Made by a program: the position numbers and the translations under genes | The notes under the pieces: model-generated | What the model saw: the letters and a program-made list of their open reading frames with translations, nothing else | Database searches by the model: none | Told to the model about the DNA's origin: nothing | Source: Cryobacterium arcticum | Lineage (GTDB): Bacteria > Actinomycetota > Actinomycetes > Actinomycetales > Microbacteriaceae | DNA length: 64,000 bases | Assembly (NCBI RefSeq): GCF_003185895.1 | Contig: NZ_QHLY01000012.1 | Span: forward strand, 1,988,917-2,052,916 | Direction: 5' to 3' | In this document: positions 54,631 to 63,686 of the stretch, piece by piece | Position numbering within the stretch: position 1 is the stretch's first letter | How the letters are laid out: each line of letters opens with the position of its first letter

Positions 54631-56064
54631 TCACTCGAGGAGCGCGGGGGCAGCGGTCGCAGCAGCGGGCGCGGCCTCGGCCAGCAGGGAACGGGCGGCC
54701 AGCCCGATGATCGCGCTGTAGGTGGGGTAGGCGAACCGCACGTGGGCGAGGGTGGCCACATCCACGCCGGCCGCGATCGCGGTGGTCACCGACTGCACCA
54801 CCTCGATCGCGTTCTCCCCCACGGCATGCGCCCCCAGGATAAGCTCCCGGCGGCGATCGGAGATGAGCATCAGGAAGCCGCGCTCCCGGTCGTCGATCAC
54901 GGCCCGGTCCAGGGCGGCGTACGGCACGGTGGCGACCACGCAGAGCGGGTCGCGGGCACGGGCCTCGGCCTCGGTGAGGCCGACACCGGCATAGTCGGGG
55001 TCGGTGAAGCCGCCCGCCGGCAGAAGGTGGTGCGGGGTGCGGCGGTTGGTGCCGAGCACGGCGTTCTCGGCCGCGGCCTCACCCTCGAACTGGGCCGCCT
55101 GCACCAGCATGTCCCGGCCGTTGGCGTCGCCCACGGCGAAGATGTGCGAGACCTCACTGCGGAAGTACTGGTCGACCGGGATCGCCGACCGCACCGTGGT
55201 CACGCCGGCGCTGGCCAGACCGAGGTCGTCGACATCCGCCGGCCAGCCGGTGGCCATGATCACAGCGTCGAACGTGTCGCTGACGGCTGACCCGGCTTCA
55301 CTCCAGGTGAGGATGATCGAGCCGTCCGGCAGCTTCTCGAGCGATTCGACGGTGTCGATGCCGGTGTGCACCCTGGTGCCCTGCTCGCGAAAGGCGGTGG
55401 CCACGGCATTCGAGACCGCGGCGTCCGACGCCATCAGGATGCGCGGCGCCACGTCGAGCAGGGTCACCCTCGACCCGAACGAACTGAAGATCGTGACCAG
55501 CTGGGCGCCGGTGTTGCCGCCGCCGATCACGGCGAGGCGCCCGGGCAGGTCGGGCAGGGTGAGCACGTGCTCGGGCACCGTGGCCAGTTCCGCTCCGGGA
55601 ACGGGCAGCCGGCGGGAGTGCCCACCGACGCAGACCAGGATGTTGTCGGCGCCGACCCGGCGCCCGCTGTCGAGCACCACGGTGTGCGGGTCGACGAACC
55701 GGGCCCGGCCCTCGAGGATGAGGTCGATGCCGGCGGCACTGAAGCGCTCGGCTTCACGTTTGATCGCCCGAACCCGGTCGACCGATTCGGTGACCCTGGC
55801 CGCGGTGGTGCGCCAGTCGAAGCGCGTGACCGCCGCCTCGATGCCGTAGGTGTCGGCGGTGCGTACTTCGCGCATCAGCCGGGCCGCCTTGGCGAGCGCC
55901 CTCGTGGGCACGCAGCCAGTGTTCACGCAGGTGCCGCCGGTGCGGTCGGACTCCACGACGGCCACACGCGCGCCGAGTTCGGCGGCGCGCAACGCGGCGG
56001 CCGTTCCGGCGGGCCCCGCGCCGATCACGAGGACGTCATAGGTGTCGAGGGGGGCAGCGGGCAT
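54631..56064 (-). CDS. FAD-dependent pyridine nucleotide-disulfide oxidoreductase
   Basis: The 477-residue product has FAD-binding GAGPAGTAAALRAAELG, the redox-active disulfide GGTCVNTGCVPTRAL, NAD(P)-binding GGGNTGAQLV, FAD motif IFAVGDANG, and a dimerisation domain. The NAD(P) loop reads GGGNTG in place of GxGxxG. The C-terminal HxxxxxE catalytic pair of glutathione or lipoamide reductases is replaced (AHVRFAYPTYSAI), as in mercuric-reductase-like and quinone-reducing members such as LpdA/SthA relatives. The substrate is therefore open. AGGAGG lies 5 bases before the ATG. Confidence 0.88.
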   Translation of the reverse strand: MPAAPLDTYDVLVIGAGPAGTAAALRAAELGARVAVVESDRTGGTCVNTGCVPTRALAKAARLMREVRTADTYGIEAAVTRFDWRTTAARVTESVDRVRAIKREAERFSAAGIDLILEGRARFVDPHTVVLDSGRRVGADNILVCVGGHSRRLPVPGAELATVPEHVLTLPDLPGRLAVIGGGNTGAQLVTIFSSFGSRVTLLDVAPRILMASDAAVSNAVATAFREQGTRVHTGIDTVESLEKLPDGSIILTWSEAGSAVSDTFDAVIMATGWPADVDDLGLASAGVTTVRSAIPVDQYFRSEVSHIFAVGDANGRDMLVQAAQFEGEAAAENAVLGTNRRTPHHLLPAGGFTDPDYAGVGLTEAEARARDPLCVVATVPYAALDRAVIDDRERGFLMLISDRRRELILGAHAVGENAIEVVQSVTTAIAAGVDVATLAHVRFAYPTYSAIIGLAARSLLAEAAPAAATAAPALLE

Positions 56065-56139
56065 GGGAACCTCCTGGGAGCGAACGGAGACCTGACTCTT
56101 CCACCATGGGCTGAGAAACTGCCGCGCCGACCGGCGGAT

Positions 56140-57327
56140 TCACCGGCTGTGTTTTGCCGCCGCCTTGTTCGCCTTTCCGGACTTCCGCTGTGCGCGCTTG
56201 CGGGCATCTTCGGATTTCATCAGCACCCTGGCCTCATCGAGGTCGCCGATCAGGGGGCGCCACCAGCCGGCGGCGGGGTCGGCATCCACCAGTACCGTGC
56301 GCACAAGGAGAGTGAGCGGGATGGCCAGGATCGCGCCGATCGCGCCGAGCACGATGGCCCAGAACAGCACGGAGGCGAAGGTGAGGGACTGGCTGAGGGC
56401 TACCGCATTGCCCACTACTCGGGGCTGCACGATCGATTGCACGACAGCGTTGATGATGCCGTAGATCACGATCACCGGTAGGGCCACCTCCCAGCCGCCC
56501 ACCAGAAATCCGAAGACCGCTGGCGGGATGATGGCGATGAAATAGCCGACGTTGGGGATGAAACTGCAGAGGAAGGAGAGCAGCCCCCAGAGGAAGGCGC
56601 CCGGCACGCCGAGCAGCACGAGCGCGACGGCGTTCAGCACGCCTTGCACGATGCCGAGCAGGGTGGTGGCCACCATGTACCGCCGCACGCTGGAGGCGAA
56701 GTTCACCAGGGCATCGACGAGGGTGGGCCGGGTGGGCCGCAGCTGGGCGAGCAGAGTAGGTAGGTAGCCGGCATCCGCTGCCATCAGGATCAACATGGTG
56801 AGGATGATCACCAGGGCGACCGTCACGTTGGTGATGCTGCCGAAGAGGCCGGAGGCGAAGGCGAGAAGGTTGGTGGGATCGAAGCTGGCTTCGATCGCTT
56901 GCACCTGCGCCGTGCCGAAGCCGACGCTCTTCAACCACCCCGACACCGTCGTAGCGATGTCGTTGATCTGGCTCGCGAACTGGGGCAGCAGCGCGGCGAA
57001 CTGGGCCAGGGCGACGGCGAGCGCCGCCACAAACGCGGCCAACACCACGAAGACCGCGGTCACGACCGAACCCGTGGCCAGGCCCCGGGGTACCCCGCGG
57101 CGCTCGAGACCGCGACGAATCGGATGGGCGCAGATAGTGAGCACCAAGGCCAGCAGGATCGGCGCCGCGATGCCGGCGATGGCGGCGAGGCCGAAGACCG
57201 CGACGGTGGCGCCGCCCAGGCCTATCAGGATCGACGCGCCCCGGGGCATCACCAGGGCCGGGCGGGAGGTGGGCGCCACACCGGATGCGGCCGGGACGGG
57301 GGTGGGATGGGGTCGGCGTCGCCGCAT
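56140..57327 (-). CDS. AI-2E family (TqsA/PerM-like) membrane transporter
   Basis: The 395-residue product has about eight membrane helices in the AI-2E transporter pattern: PILLALVLTICAHPIRRGLERRGVPRGLA, the cytoplasmic amphipathic section (QINDIATTVSGWLKS), SVRRYMVATTLLGIVQGVLNAVALVLLGVPGAFLWGLLSFLCSFIPNVGYFIAIIPP and QSIVQPRVVGNAVALSQSL. The charged tail is Lys-rich. Members export AI-2 or act as Na+/H+ antiporters, and neither can be chosen here. It is a single gene after the FAD oxidoreductase on the same strand. Confidence 0.92.
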   Translation of the reverse strand: MRRRRPHPTPVPAASGVAPTSRPALVMPRGASILIGLGGATVAVFGLAAIAGIAAPILLALVLTICAHPIRRGLERRGVPRGLATGSVVTAVFVVLAAFVAALAVALAQFAALLPQFASQINDIATTVSGWLKSVGFGTAQVQAIEASFDPTNLLAFASGLFGSITNVTVALVIILTMLILMAADAGYLPTLLAQLRPTRPTLVDALVNFASSVRRYMVATTLLGIVQGVLNAVALVLLGVPGAFLWGLLSFLCSFIPNVGYFIAIIPPAVFGFLVGGWEVALPVIVIYGIINAVVQSIVQPRVVGNAVALSQSLTFASVLFWAIVLGAIGAILAIPLTLLVRTVLVDADPAAGWWRPLIGDLDEARVLMKSEDARKRAQRKSGKANKAAAKHSR

Positions 57328-57437
57328 GGGGGCTCCCTGCTTCGCATCGGTCAGCGTGAGGCACAGTGTCCTCCCCCGCCACCCGCTCCAGCGTCACCCG
57401 TTTCGGGTGAGGTCGCCGACCCCGGGGCCGGGCGCGC

Positions 57438-59192
57438 TCAGAGCCCGGGCAGGTGCCGGATGTTCGATCTCGCCATCTGCACGGCCTCGCCGACCCCGCC
57501 GTTCAGCACGGTCTTCGACAGAGCCAGGGCGAACCCCTTCACCTGCTTGGCCGTGACATTCGGCGGCAGCGACAGCGCCAGCGGGTCGGTCACGATGTCG
57601 ACCAGCGCCGGGCCGTCGTGTGCGAAGGCCGACGTCATCGCCGCGCGGAGCGAGCCGGCGTCTTCGACCCGCACCGCGAAGAAGCCGAGTGCCGTCGCCA
57701 CGGCGGCGTAGTCCACGGCGGGCACGTCCACGCCGAAGTCGGGGTAGCCGTCGACGAACATCTCTAGCTTGACCAGGCCGAGGGTGGAGTTGTTGAACAC
57801 CACCACCTTCACCGGCAGCTTCTGGGCCGCGATCGTGATCAGTTCGCCCAGCAGCATGGCCAGGCCGCCGTCGCCGCTGATGGTCACGACCTGCCGGTCG
57901 GGGTAGGCGCTCTGGGCGCCGATCGCCTGCGGCACTGCGTTGGCCATCGAACCGTGCAGGTATGAGCCGATCAGGCGGCGCCGGCCGTTGGGGGTGAGGT
58001 AGCGAGCCTGCCAGACGTTGCCCATGCCGGTGTCTGCGGTGATGATGGCGTCGTCCGCGGCGAGCTCGTCGAGCATGGCCGCGGCGAACTCGGGGTGGAT
58101 GGGCCGGCCGTGGGCCACATCCGTGTAGGTGCCCACGACCGAGGAGAGCAGTTTCTCGTGCTTCTTCAGGGTGCGGTCGAGAAAGCCCCGGTCGGTCTTG
58201 CGCCGCACCAGGTCGGTCAGCGCGGTCAGGGTGGCGGAGACGTCGCCGTGCACCGGGTGGCTGACGCTGGCCCGCCGGCCCAGGTGCGACGGGTCGGTGT
58301 CGACCTGGGCGATCACGACCTTGTCGCCATCGGGCAGGAACTGTTCGTAGGGGAAGTCGGTGCCGAGCAGCAGCACCAGGTCGGCGTCGTGGATGCCGGC
58401 GTGCGCGGCCCCGTAGCCGAGCAATCCGGTCATGCCCACGTCGAACGGGTTGTCGTATTGGATCCACTGCTTGCCGCGCAGGCTGTGCCCGACGGGAGCG
58501 GCGACGAGGTCGGCGAACGCGATGACCTGGTCGTGGGCGCCTTCGACCCCGGCGCCGGCGAAGATGGCCACGGTCTTGGCCGTGTTGATGGCGTCGGCCA
58601 GGAGCGCCACATCCGTTGCGGCCGGAACCACGCTGGGGCGGGCGGGCAGCACGAACCGGGGCACGACCCCGGCCGCATCGAGTTCGGCGACATCGCCGGG
58701 CAGGGTCACCACCGAAACGCCGCCCAGGGCCAGGGCGTGCCGCATGGCCGCGTTGACCACGGCCGACGACTGTTCGGCGGAGGAAATCAGCTCGCGGTAG
58801 TGCGAGCACTCCACGAAGAGCCGGTCGGGGTGGGTCTCCTGAAAGAAACTCGAGCCGATCTGGCCGGTGGGGATGTGGCTGGCGATCGCCAGCACCGGGG
58901 CACCGCTGCGATGCGCGTCGTACAGACCGTTGATCAAGTGCAGGTTGCCCGGGCCGCAACTGCCGGCGCAGACCGCCAGTTTGCCGGTGAGTTGGGCCTC
59001 GGCGCCGGCAGCGAACGCCGCAGCCTCTTCGTTGCGCACGTGTATCCAGTCGATGCCGCCCTTGGCGGAGCCGCCGGTGCGGCGCACCGCGTCGACCACC
59101 GGGTTGAGGCTGTCGCCGACGATTCCGTAGATGCGATGCACTCCGGCATCGACGAGTTGGGCGATGAGCTGGTCTGCAACAGTCTGGGCCAT
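57438..59192 (-). CDS. poxB: PoxB-like pyruvate dehydrogenase (quinone)/pyruvate oxidase
   Basis: The 584-residue thiamine diphosphate enzyme has an N-terminal Pyr domain with the catalytic Glu (HVRNEEAAAFAAGAEAQLTG), a central FAD-binding domain (AIFAGAGVEGAHDQVIAFADL) and a C-terminal PP domain with the ThDP motif (SGDGGLAMLLGELITIAAQKLPVKVVVFNN). The stretch HINGLYDAHRSGAPVLAIASHIPTGQIGSSFFQETHPD is typical of PoxB. It decarboxylates pyruvate to acetate, passing electrons to quinone at the membrane. It stands alone; a small CACCCG/CGGGTG hairpin follows (57395-57409). Confidence 0.92.
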   Translation of the reverse strand: MAQTVADQLIAQLVDAGVHRIYGIVGDSLNPVVDAVRRTGGSAKGGIDWIHVRNEEAAAFAAGAEAQLTGKLAVCAGSCGPGNLHLINGLYDAHRSGAPVLAIASHIPTGQIGSSFFQETHPDRLFVECSHYRELISSAEQSSAVVNAAMRHALALGGVSVVTLPGDVAELDAAGVVPRFVLPARPSVVPAATDVALLADAINTAKTVAIFAGAGVEGAHDQVIAFADLVAAPVGHSLRGKQWIQYDNPFDVGMTGLLGYGAAHAGIHDADLVLLLGTDFPYEQFLPDGDKVVIAQVDTDPSHLGRRASVSHPVHGDVSATLTALTDLVRRKTDRGFLDRTLKKHEKLLSSVVGTYTDVAHGRPIHPEFAAAMLDELAADDAIITADTGMGNVWQARYLTPNGRRRLIGSYLHGSMANAVPQAIGAQSAYPDRQVVTISGDGGLAMLLGELITIAAQKLPVKVVVFNNSTLGLVKLEMFVDGYPDFGVDVPAVDYAAVATALGFFAVRVEDAGSLRAAMTSAFAHDGPALVDIVTDPLALSLPPNVTAKQVKGFALALSKTVLNGGVGEAVQMARSNIRHLPGL

Positions 59193-59312
59193 CGGCCCAG
59201 TTAACTCCCCGCTGCGCGCGCGAATCCAGATCAGCCTGCACAGTCAGCGAACTCACAGTCAGCCGTAACCCGCCGTTCGCCGGCCGCCCATGTGGCTGCC
59301 TAAGCTTGCAGA

Positions 59313-59804
59313 ATGAGCCTTCGCGACATCCCCCTGACCGATGCCTCCGGGCAGACCGTGACCCTGGCCGATTACGCCGACCAGGTCGTGCTGATCGTCA
59401 ACGTGGCCTCCAAATGCGGCCTCACCGTGCAGTACGGAGCGCTCGAAGAGCTGCAGAAGACCTACGCGGCCCGCGGGTTCACCGTGCTCGGCTTCCCCTG
59501 CAACCAGTTCAAGGGCCAGGAGCCCGGCAGCCTGGAGGAGATCCTGGACTTCTGCTCCACCACCTACGGCGTGACCTTCCCGCTCTTCGACAAGGTCGAG
59601 GTGAACGGCGCCGACCGGCACCCGCTCTACGCGCTTCTGACCGAGACCGCGGATGCCGACGGCGTGGCCGGCGATGTCGGCTGGAACTTCGAGAAGTTCC
59701 TCGTCACCCCGTCCGGTGAGGTGCACAGGTTCCGCCCGGCGACGGTGCCCGATGCGCCGGAGATCATCGACGCGATCGAGGGCGCCCTGTCGGTGGCGGC
59801 CTGA
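59313..59804 (+). CDS. Glutathione peroxidase-family thiol peroxidase
   Basis: The 163-residue product has the GPx fold: VNVASKCGLTVQYGALEEL with catalytic Cys36 in the selenocysteine position, GFPCNQFKGQEPGSLEEILDFC, and VGWNFEKFLVTPSGEVHRF carrying the Trp-Asn of the active-site tetrad (Cys, Gln, Trp, Asn). A second Cys (FPCNQF) and a third (FCSTT) could serve as resolving cysteines with thioredoxin or mycoredoxin, since this group lacks glutathione. It detoxifies peroxides and is divergent from poxB. Confidence 0.93.
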   Translation: MSLRDIPLTDASGQTVTLADYADQVVLIVNVASKCGLTVQYGALEELQKTYAARGFTVLGFPCNQFKGQEPGSLEEILDFCSTTYGVTFPLFDKVEVNGADRHPLYALLTETADADGVAGDVGWNFEKFLVTPSGEVHRFRPATVPDAPEIIDAIEGALSVAA

Positions 59805-59829
59805 CGGCTGCCCGCCCGGGCGCGGCGCG

Positions 59830-60681
59830 TCAGACGCCCACGTCCCGCTGCCGCAGGGTCACGGCGGCCAGGCCGCCGAGCACCAGCGCGGCCGCGTAGA
59901 ACAGCACCACGGTCCAGACATCCGCACCGTTGGCCAGCGGAGCGTTGCCGTACGCCGCGTAATACGGCGACAGGTTGTGCAACCACTCCAGGTCGACGCT
60001 CTGGTTGCCGATCGCGTTGAAGACATAGCCGATCACCGCTACCGCAGCGCCGCCGCCGATGCCCCAGATGCGGCGGCCTCCGAGGGCTCCGCAGAGAAGC
60101 GCTGCGCTGCCGCAGACGAGCGCGAGCCCGCCGAAGATCAGGCAGGTGACGACGAGGTTTCCGATGTCGAGGTCCAACCCCGCCGGGCCGTTCCAGAACA
60201 GGATCAGCAGGAAGGCCACCAGCGCCAGCGCGAGGATCTTGAGCGTCAGCGCGGCGAACCGTTCGAAGGCCACCTGCACCCTGGTGACGCCGTGGGCGAG
60301 GGTCAGTTCGAGCTGGCCGGACTCCTCGTCGCCGCCGAGCGCGGCCGCGCCCCAGCTGATGGCGGCGATGCTGATCAGCAGGAATCCCATCAGGCCGAAG
60401 AAGGTGGATTGGGTGTAGCCGGCGCCGGTGTCGATCTGTTGATAGTTGATGGTGCGGGTCAGCTCCGGCGGCAAGCTGTCGATCAGGTCCTGCATCTGCG
60501 AGTTGCCGCTCATACTGGGAAAGATCGGCAGGTACAGGCTCAGCGCGGCCGCGAAGCCGATCGACCAGCCGACCACTGAACGCCAGCCGTCGCTGAGCGA
60601 CTTGGTGAAGATCGGCAGCGCGGTGCGGCGGTCGAACCGGTCGGCACGTGCCGGGGCGTCGGTCTGGGTCGTGGCGCTCAT
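59830..60681 (-). CDS. ABC-2 exporter permease (polyketide/antibiotic type)
   Basis: The 283-residue product has six membrane helices: IFTKSLSDGWRSVVGWSIGFAAALSLYLPIFP, GLMGFLLISIAAISWGAAALGGDEESGQLELTLAHGVTR, then four more ending in DVWTVVLFYAAALVLGGLAAVTL. EESGQLELTLAHGVTR is the usual cytoplasmic loop of actinobacterial multidrug or antibiotic exporter permeases. Its start overlaps the ATPase stop (ATGA), so both are one transporter. No regulator is directly attached. Confidence 0.9.
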   Translation of the reverse strand: MSATTQTDAPARADRFDRRTALPIFTKSLSDGWRSVVGWSIGFAAALSLYLPIFPSMSGNSQMQDLIDSLPPELTRTINYQQIDTGAGYTQSTFFGLMGFLLISIAAISWGAAALGGDEESGQLELTLAHGVTRVQVAFERFAALTLKILALALVAFLLILFWNGPAGLDLDIGNLVVTCLIFGGLALVCGSAALLCGALGGRRIWGIGGGAAVAVIGYVFNAIGNQSVDLEWLHNLSPYYAAYGNAPLANGADVWTVVLFYAAALVLGGLAAVTLRQRDVGV

Positions 60682-61640
60682 CGTCCGAGCCCTTGTCGTG
60701 CCGGCTGGGCGTTCGCGTCCGAGTAGAGCCTGAGCACGGATTCCTCGAGGTCGGGTTCCTCAACGACGAGGTCGGTGAGGGTGAGGCTGGCGATGGCCCG
60801 CACGAACGGCGAGAGCGCTCCGGTGAGAATGGCAGTGGCCTCGGCGCCGGTGTCCGTGGGTAGCACCTCGAGCTCGCCGACCTCGGCGAGCGGGAAGAGC
60901 CGGTCATGAAGGTCGGCGACATCGATACCGCTGGCGCTCATCCGCAGGTGCCGGATCGCGGTGTCCCGCAGGGCCTCGACCCCGGATACCGTGATGATGC
61001 GACCGTCACGAAGGATGGCCACCTCGTCGGCGACCTGCTGAATCTCGCTGATCACGTGCGACGAGAGGAACACGGTCTGGCCGGCATCCCTCGCCTCCCG
61101 CACCAGACTGAGGAATTCCTGCTGCATGAGCGGGTCCAGGCCGCTGGTGGGTTCGTCGAGCACGAGCAGGTCGGGCTGGTGCATGAACGCCTGCACGATG
61201 CCGAGCTTCTGCTTGTTGCCCTTCGAGAGGGTGCGCACGGTGCGATCGAGGTCGAGTCCGAGCCTGTCGGCCAGCTCGTCGATCCGGCCCGCCTGCACCG
61301 GGCCGGAGATATTGGCATAGTGGCGGAGCAACCGGCGGCCGGTGATGCGCCCCTCGAGGATGAGTTCACCGGGCAGATACCCGATGCGGCGGCGCAGCTC
61401 CGGCCCGGCGTTCCGGGAATCGGTGCCGAGCAGGGAGGCCCGGCCGGAGCTCAGCCGGATCAGGTCGAGCAACGCCCGCATGATGGTGGTCTTGCCTGCG
61501 CCGTTGGGTCCGATCACACCGAAAACGCTGCCGGTGGGAACAGTGAAGCTCACCCCGTCAAGGGCTCGGGTACTGCCGAAGGTCTTCACCAGGTCGACGG
61601 CCTCGATGCCGATTCCCGTGGACGAATTCATGGTCATCAC
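60678..61640 (-). CDS. ABC exporter ATPase
   Basis: The 320-residue product has Walker A GPNGAGKTT, the signature region TLSKGNKQKLGIVQAF (LSKGN in place of LSGGQ), Walker B LLVLDEPTSGLDP and H-loop VFLSSHVISEIQQVAD. The C-terminal portion is a DUF4162-like extension (VVEEPDLEESVLRLY). It drives the permease encoded next. Possible starts are GTG 61640, ATG 61637 or ATG 61631; none has a convincing ribosome binding site. Confidence 0.92.
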   Translation of the reverse strand: MMTMNSSTGIGIEAVDLVKTFGSTRALDGVSFTVPTGSVFGVIGPNGAGKTTIMRALLDLIRLSSGRASLLGTDSRNAGPELRRRIGYLPGELILEGRITGRRLLRHYANISGPVQAGRIDELADRLGLDLDRTVRTLSKGNKQKLGIVQAFMHQPDLLVLDEPTSGLDPLMQQEFLSLVREARDAGQTVFLSSHVISEIQQVADEVAILRDGRIITVSGVEALRDTAIRHLRMSASGIDVADLHDRLFPLAEVGELEVLPTDTGAEATAILTGALSPFVRAIASLTLTDLVVEEPDLEESVLRLYSDANAQPARQGLGR

Positions 61641-61730
61641 ATCTGGAGCCTATGCACGTGCCGGGACGCTCACAAGCACATTCGGCCCGGCTGAACCGGT
61701 CTGCACTCCTGTGCAGCAATTCGGCGAGGA

Positions 61731-62738
61731 TCAGCGCGGTGCCGCCGTGCTGGCGCGCACGATCAACTCGGGCGTGATCGCCGGAATCGACTCGGCCGGC
61801 TCGCCACCCATGAGCTGCAGCAGACGGTCAACGGCCACCCGGCCCACTTCGTTGAAGTCCAGCCGGATGGTGGTGAGGCCGGGCTGGAAGTAGCGCGCCT
61901 CGCTCATGTCGTCGAAACCCACCACGCTGACGTCACCCGGCACCGCCAGGCCGCGTTCGGTGAGCGCCTTCATCACGCCCAGGGCCATGGAGTCGTTGGC
62001 GGCCAGAACTGCCGTGACAGCCGGGTTCTCGGCAATGGCCAGCCCGGCGGCGTAGCCAGAGTCGACGGTCCAATCCACCGTCATGAATTCCGGGTTCACC
62101 GTGCGGTGCTGCGCAGAGAGCTCCGCCAACCAGCCGGCTCGGCGCGCATCTGAAGCCATCCAGCCGGGCGGCCCGGCAACGTGCCAGACGCTCTCGTGGC
62201 CCAGGTCGAGAAGGTGGCGGGTGGCCAGACGAGCCCCGAGGGCGTCGTCCATCGACACCGCGTGGGAGCTACCCGGCGAGCCCTGTTCGAAACGCACGAT
62301 GGGCACGTCGAGGTCCAGACCGTTGAGCACCGGTTCCGCCGCCGACATCGGGGCCAGCACGATGATGCCGTCGACGGAATCGGCCACGAGGGTGTCGAGG
62401 GCCGCCCGGATGCTGCCGGAGTCGACAGCCGAGATGCTGACGAGGCTCGTGGCATAGCCGTTGCGGCGGGCTTCCTCCGCGACGCCGAACAGCACCATGG
62501 TGGAGCCGTGAACCGGGAGGGAGTAACTGAGCACACCGAGGTTCATCGAGCGGTTGGTCGCGAGCGCCCGCGCGGCGGCGTTCCGGTTGTACCGCAGCTG
62601 CGCGATCGCGTGCTCCACCCGGTCCCGCACGTCGGAGCCCACATTGCTGTGTCCGTTGACGACTCGCGACACGGTCTGCTGGGACACTCCGGCCAGCCTG
62701 GCCACGTCGATCATGCGCACACTGCGGTTCGTCGCCAT
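61731..62738 (-). CDS. LacI-family regulator of the arabinose operon
   Basis: The 335-residue product has a LacI-type headpiece (MIDVARLAGVSQQTVSRVVNGHSNVGSDVRDRVEHAIAQLRYNRNAAARALATNRS) with hinge helix, then a periplasmic-binding-protein-like domain (LVADSVDGIIVLAPMSAAEPVL; AVTAVLAANDSMALGVMKALTERG; VSVVGFDDMSEARYFQPGLTTIRLDF). The ATG at 62738 was preferred to longer frames. Because it is divergent from araD-araA and operator-like sites lie between, it probably represses both and responds to arabinose or a derivative. Confidence 0.92.
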   Translation of the reverse strand: MATNRSVRMIDVARLAGVSQQTVSRVVNGHSNVGSDVRDRVEHAIAQLRYNRNAAARALATNRSMNLGVLSYSLPVHGSTMVLFGVAEEARRNGYATSLVSISAVDSGSIRAALDTLVADSVDGIIVLAPMSAAEPVLNGLDLDVPIVRFEQGSPGSSHAVSMDDALGARLATRHLLDLGHESVWHVAGPPGWMASDARRAGWLAELSAQHRTVNPEFMTVDWTVDSGYAAGLAIAENPAVTAVLAANDSMALGVMKALTERGLAVPGDVSVVGFDDMSEARYFQPGLTTIRLDFNEVGRVAVDRLLQLMGGEPAESIPAITPELIVRASTAAPR

Positions 62739-62765
62739 GCCCCAAGGATAGACCAGGCACACCAC

Positions 62766-62849
62766 GATAGAGCGCACTATCAACGCATTCTCTCCCGTTC
62801 TGAATGACAATAGTGCGCTAACACGAGGCGTTGATAGTGCGCTAACATC
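62766..62849. promoter_or_regulatory. Three operator-like sites for the LacI regulator
   Basis: Three related sites lie between the regulator and araD: GATAGAGCGCACTATC (62766-62781, imperfect palindrome), AATAGTGCGCTAACA (62809-62823) and GATAGTGCGCTAACATC (62833-62849). The last two share ATAGTGCGCTAACA, and each has the central GCGC typical of LacI-family operators. The GCGC centres of sites 2 and 3 are 24 bp apart. Site 1 is 28 bp from the regulator's ATG, consistent with autoregulation. Confidence 0.8.
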
Positions 62850-62916
62850 GATCAGCGACAGCGAGACCCGCCGTCGTGAGACCACCACACCGCAGAGCTG
62901 ACAAGGACGTCGACCA

Positions 62917-62979
62917 GTGCCCCAGACCCGCCTGACAATCATGGAACGCGAGACAACGAAGGTGAAGGACTGCGTATGA
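62917..62979 (+). CDS. 20-codon ORF coupled to araD; leader or araB remnant
   Basis: A GTG at 62917 with AAGGA 9 bases upstream opens 20 codons ([20 protein letters not shown]). The TGA overlaps the araD ATG (ATGA), as a full upstream cistron would. araB, which normally precedes araD, is missing here, so this could be a deletion scar that kept both ends of a lost gene, or a short leader that aids araD translation. Confidence 0.4.
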   Translation: MPQTRLTIMERETTKVKDCV

Positions 62980-63686
62980 GTGGCTACGGACCGGAAATCG
63001 AAGTGGCGATCGCCAGTGTGCGAGAGGACGTCGCCCGGTTGCACGGTGAGTTGACCGCTAATGGCTTGGTCGTCTGGACCGGGGGCAATGTGTCGGGCCG
63101 GGTGCCGGGTGCGGAGCTGTTCGTGATCAAGCCCAGTGGGGTGGACTATGCGGATCTGGCGCCGGAGAACATGATTCTCTGCGACCTGCACGGCAACGTC
63201 ATCCCGGAGACGCCGGGTTCTGACCGGTCGCCGTCCAGCGACACGGCCGCGCACGCATACGTGTACCGGAACATGCCCGAGGTGGGCGGGGTGGTGCACA
63301 CGCACTCGACCTACGCCACCGCCTGGGCCGCGCGCGGTGAAGAGATCCCGTGTGTGATCACGGCGATGGCCGACGAGTTCGGTGGTCCCATTCCGGTGGG
63401 TCGGTTCGCGATCATCGGGGATGACACCATCGGTCAGGGCATCGTCGAGGCGTTGACGGGGCACCGCTCCCGCGCCGTGTTGATGCAGAACCACGGCCCG
63501 TTCACCATCGGTAAGGATGCCCGCGACGCGGTCAAGGCCGCGGTGATGGTCGAAGACGTCGCCCGCACCGTGCACCTCGCCCGGCAGGGCGGGGAGCTCA
63601 TCCCGATCCCGCAAGAAGCGATCGATTCCCTCTTCAACCGCTACCAGAACGTCTACGGACAAGCACCACAAGGAGCACTCAAATAA
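62976..63686 (+). CDS. araD: L-ribulose-5-phosphate 4-epimerase
   Basis: The 236-residue class II aldolase/epimerase has [16 protein letters not shown] (substrate phosphate loop), [47 protein letters not shown], metal ligands in [18 protein letters not shown], and the later [12 protein letters not shown]. It converts L-ribulose 5-phosphate to D-xylulose 5-phosphate. GAAGGA lies a few bases before the ATG. The stop TAA overlaps the araA start (TAATG), so the genes form one operon, probably under the LacI regulator. Confidence 0.95.
   Translation: MSGYGPEIEVAIASVREDVARLHGELTANGLVVWTGGNVSGRVPGAELFVIKPSGVDYADLAPENMILCDLHGNVIPETPGSDRSPSSDTAAHAYVYRNMPEVGGVVHTHSTYATAWAARGEEIPCVITAMADEFGGPIPVGRFAIIGDDTIGQGIVEALTGHRSRAVLMQNHGPFTIGKDARDAVKAAVMVEDVARTVHLARQGGELIPIPQEAIDSLFNRYQNVYGQAPQGALK

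Noticed and set aside
57394..59256. 620-codon minus-strand ORF in another frame of poxB
   Set aside because: Arg/Pro-rich translation with no motifs, fully overlapping the intact thiamine-diphosphate enzyme.
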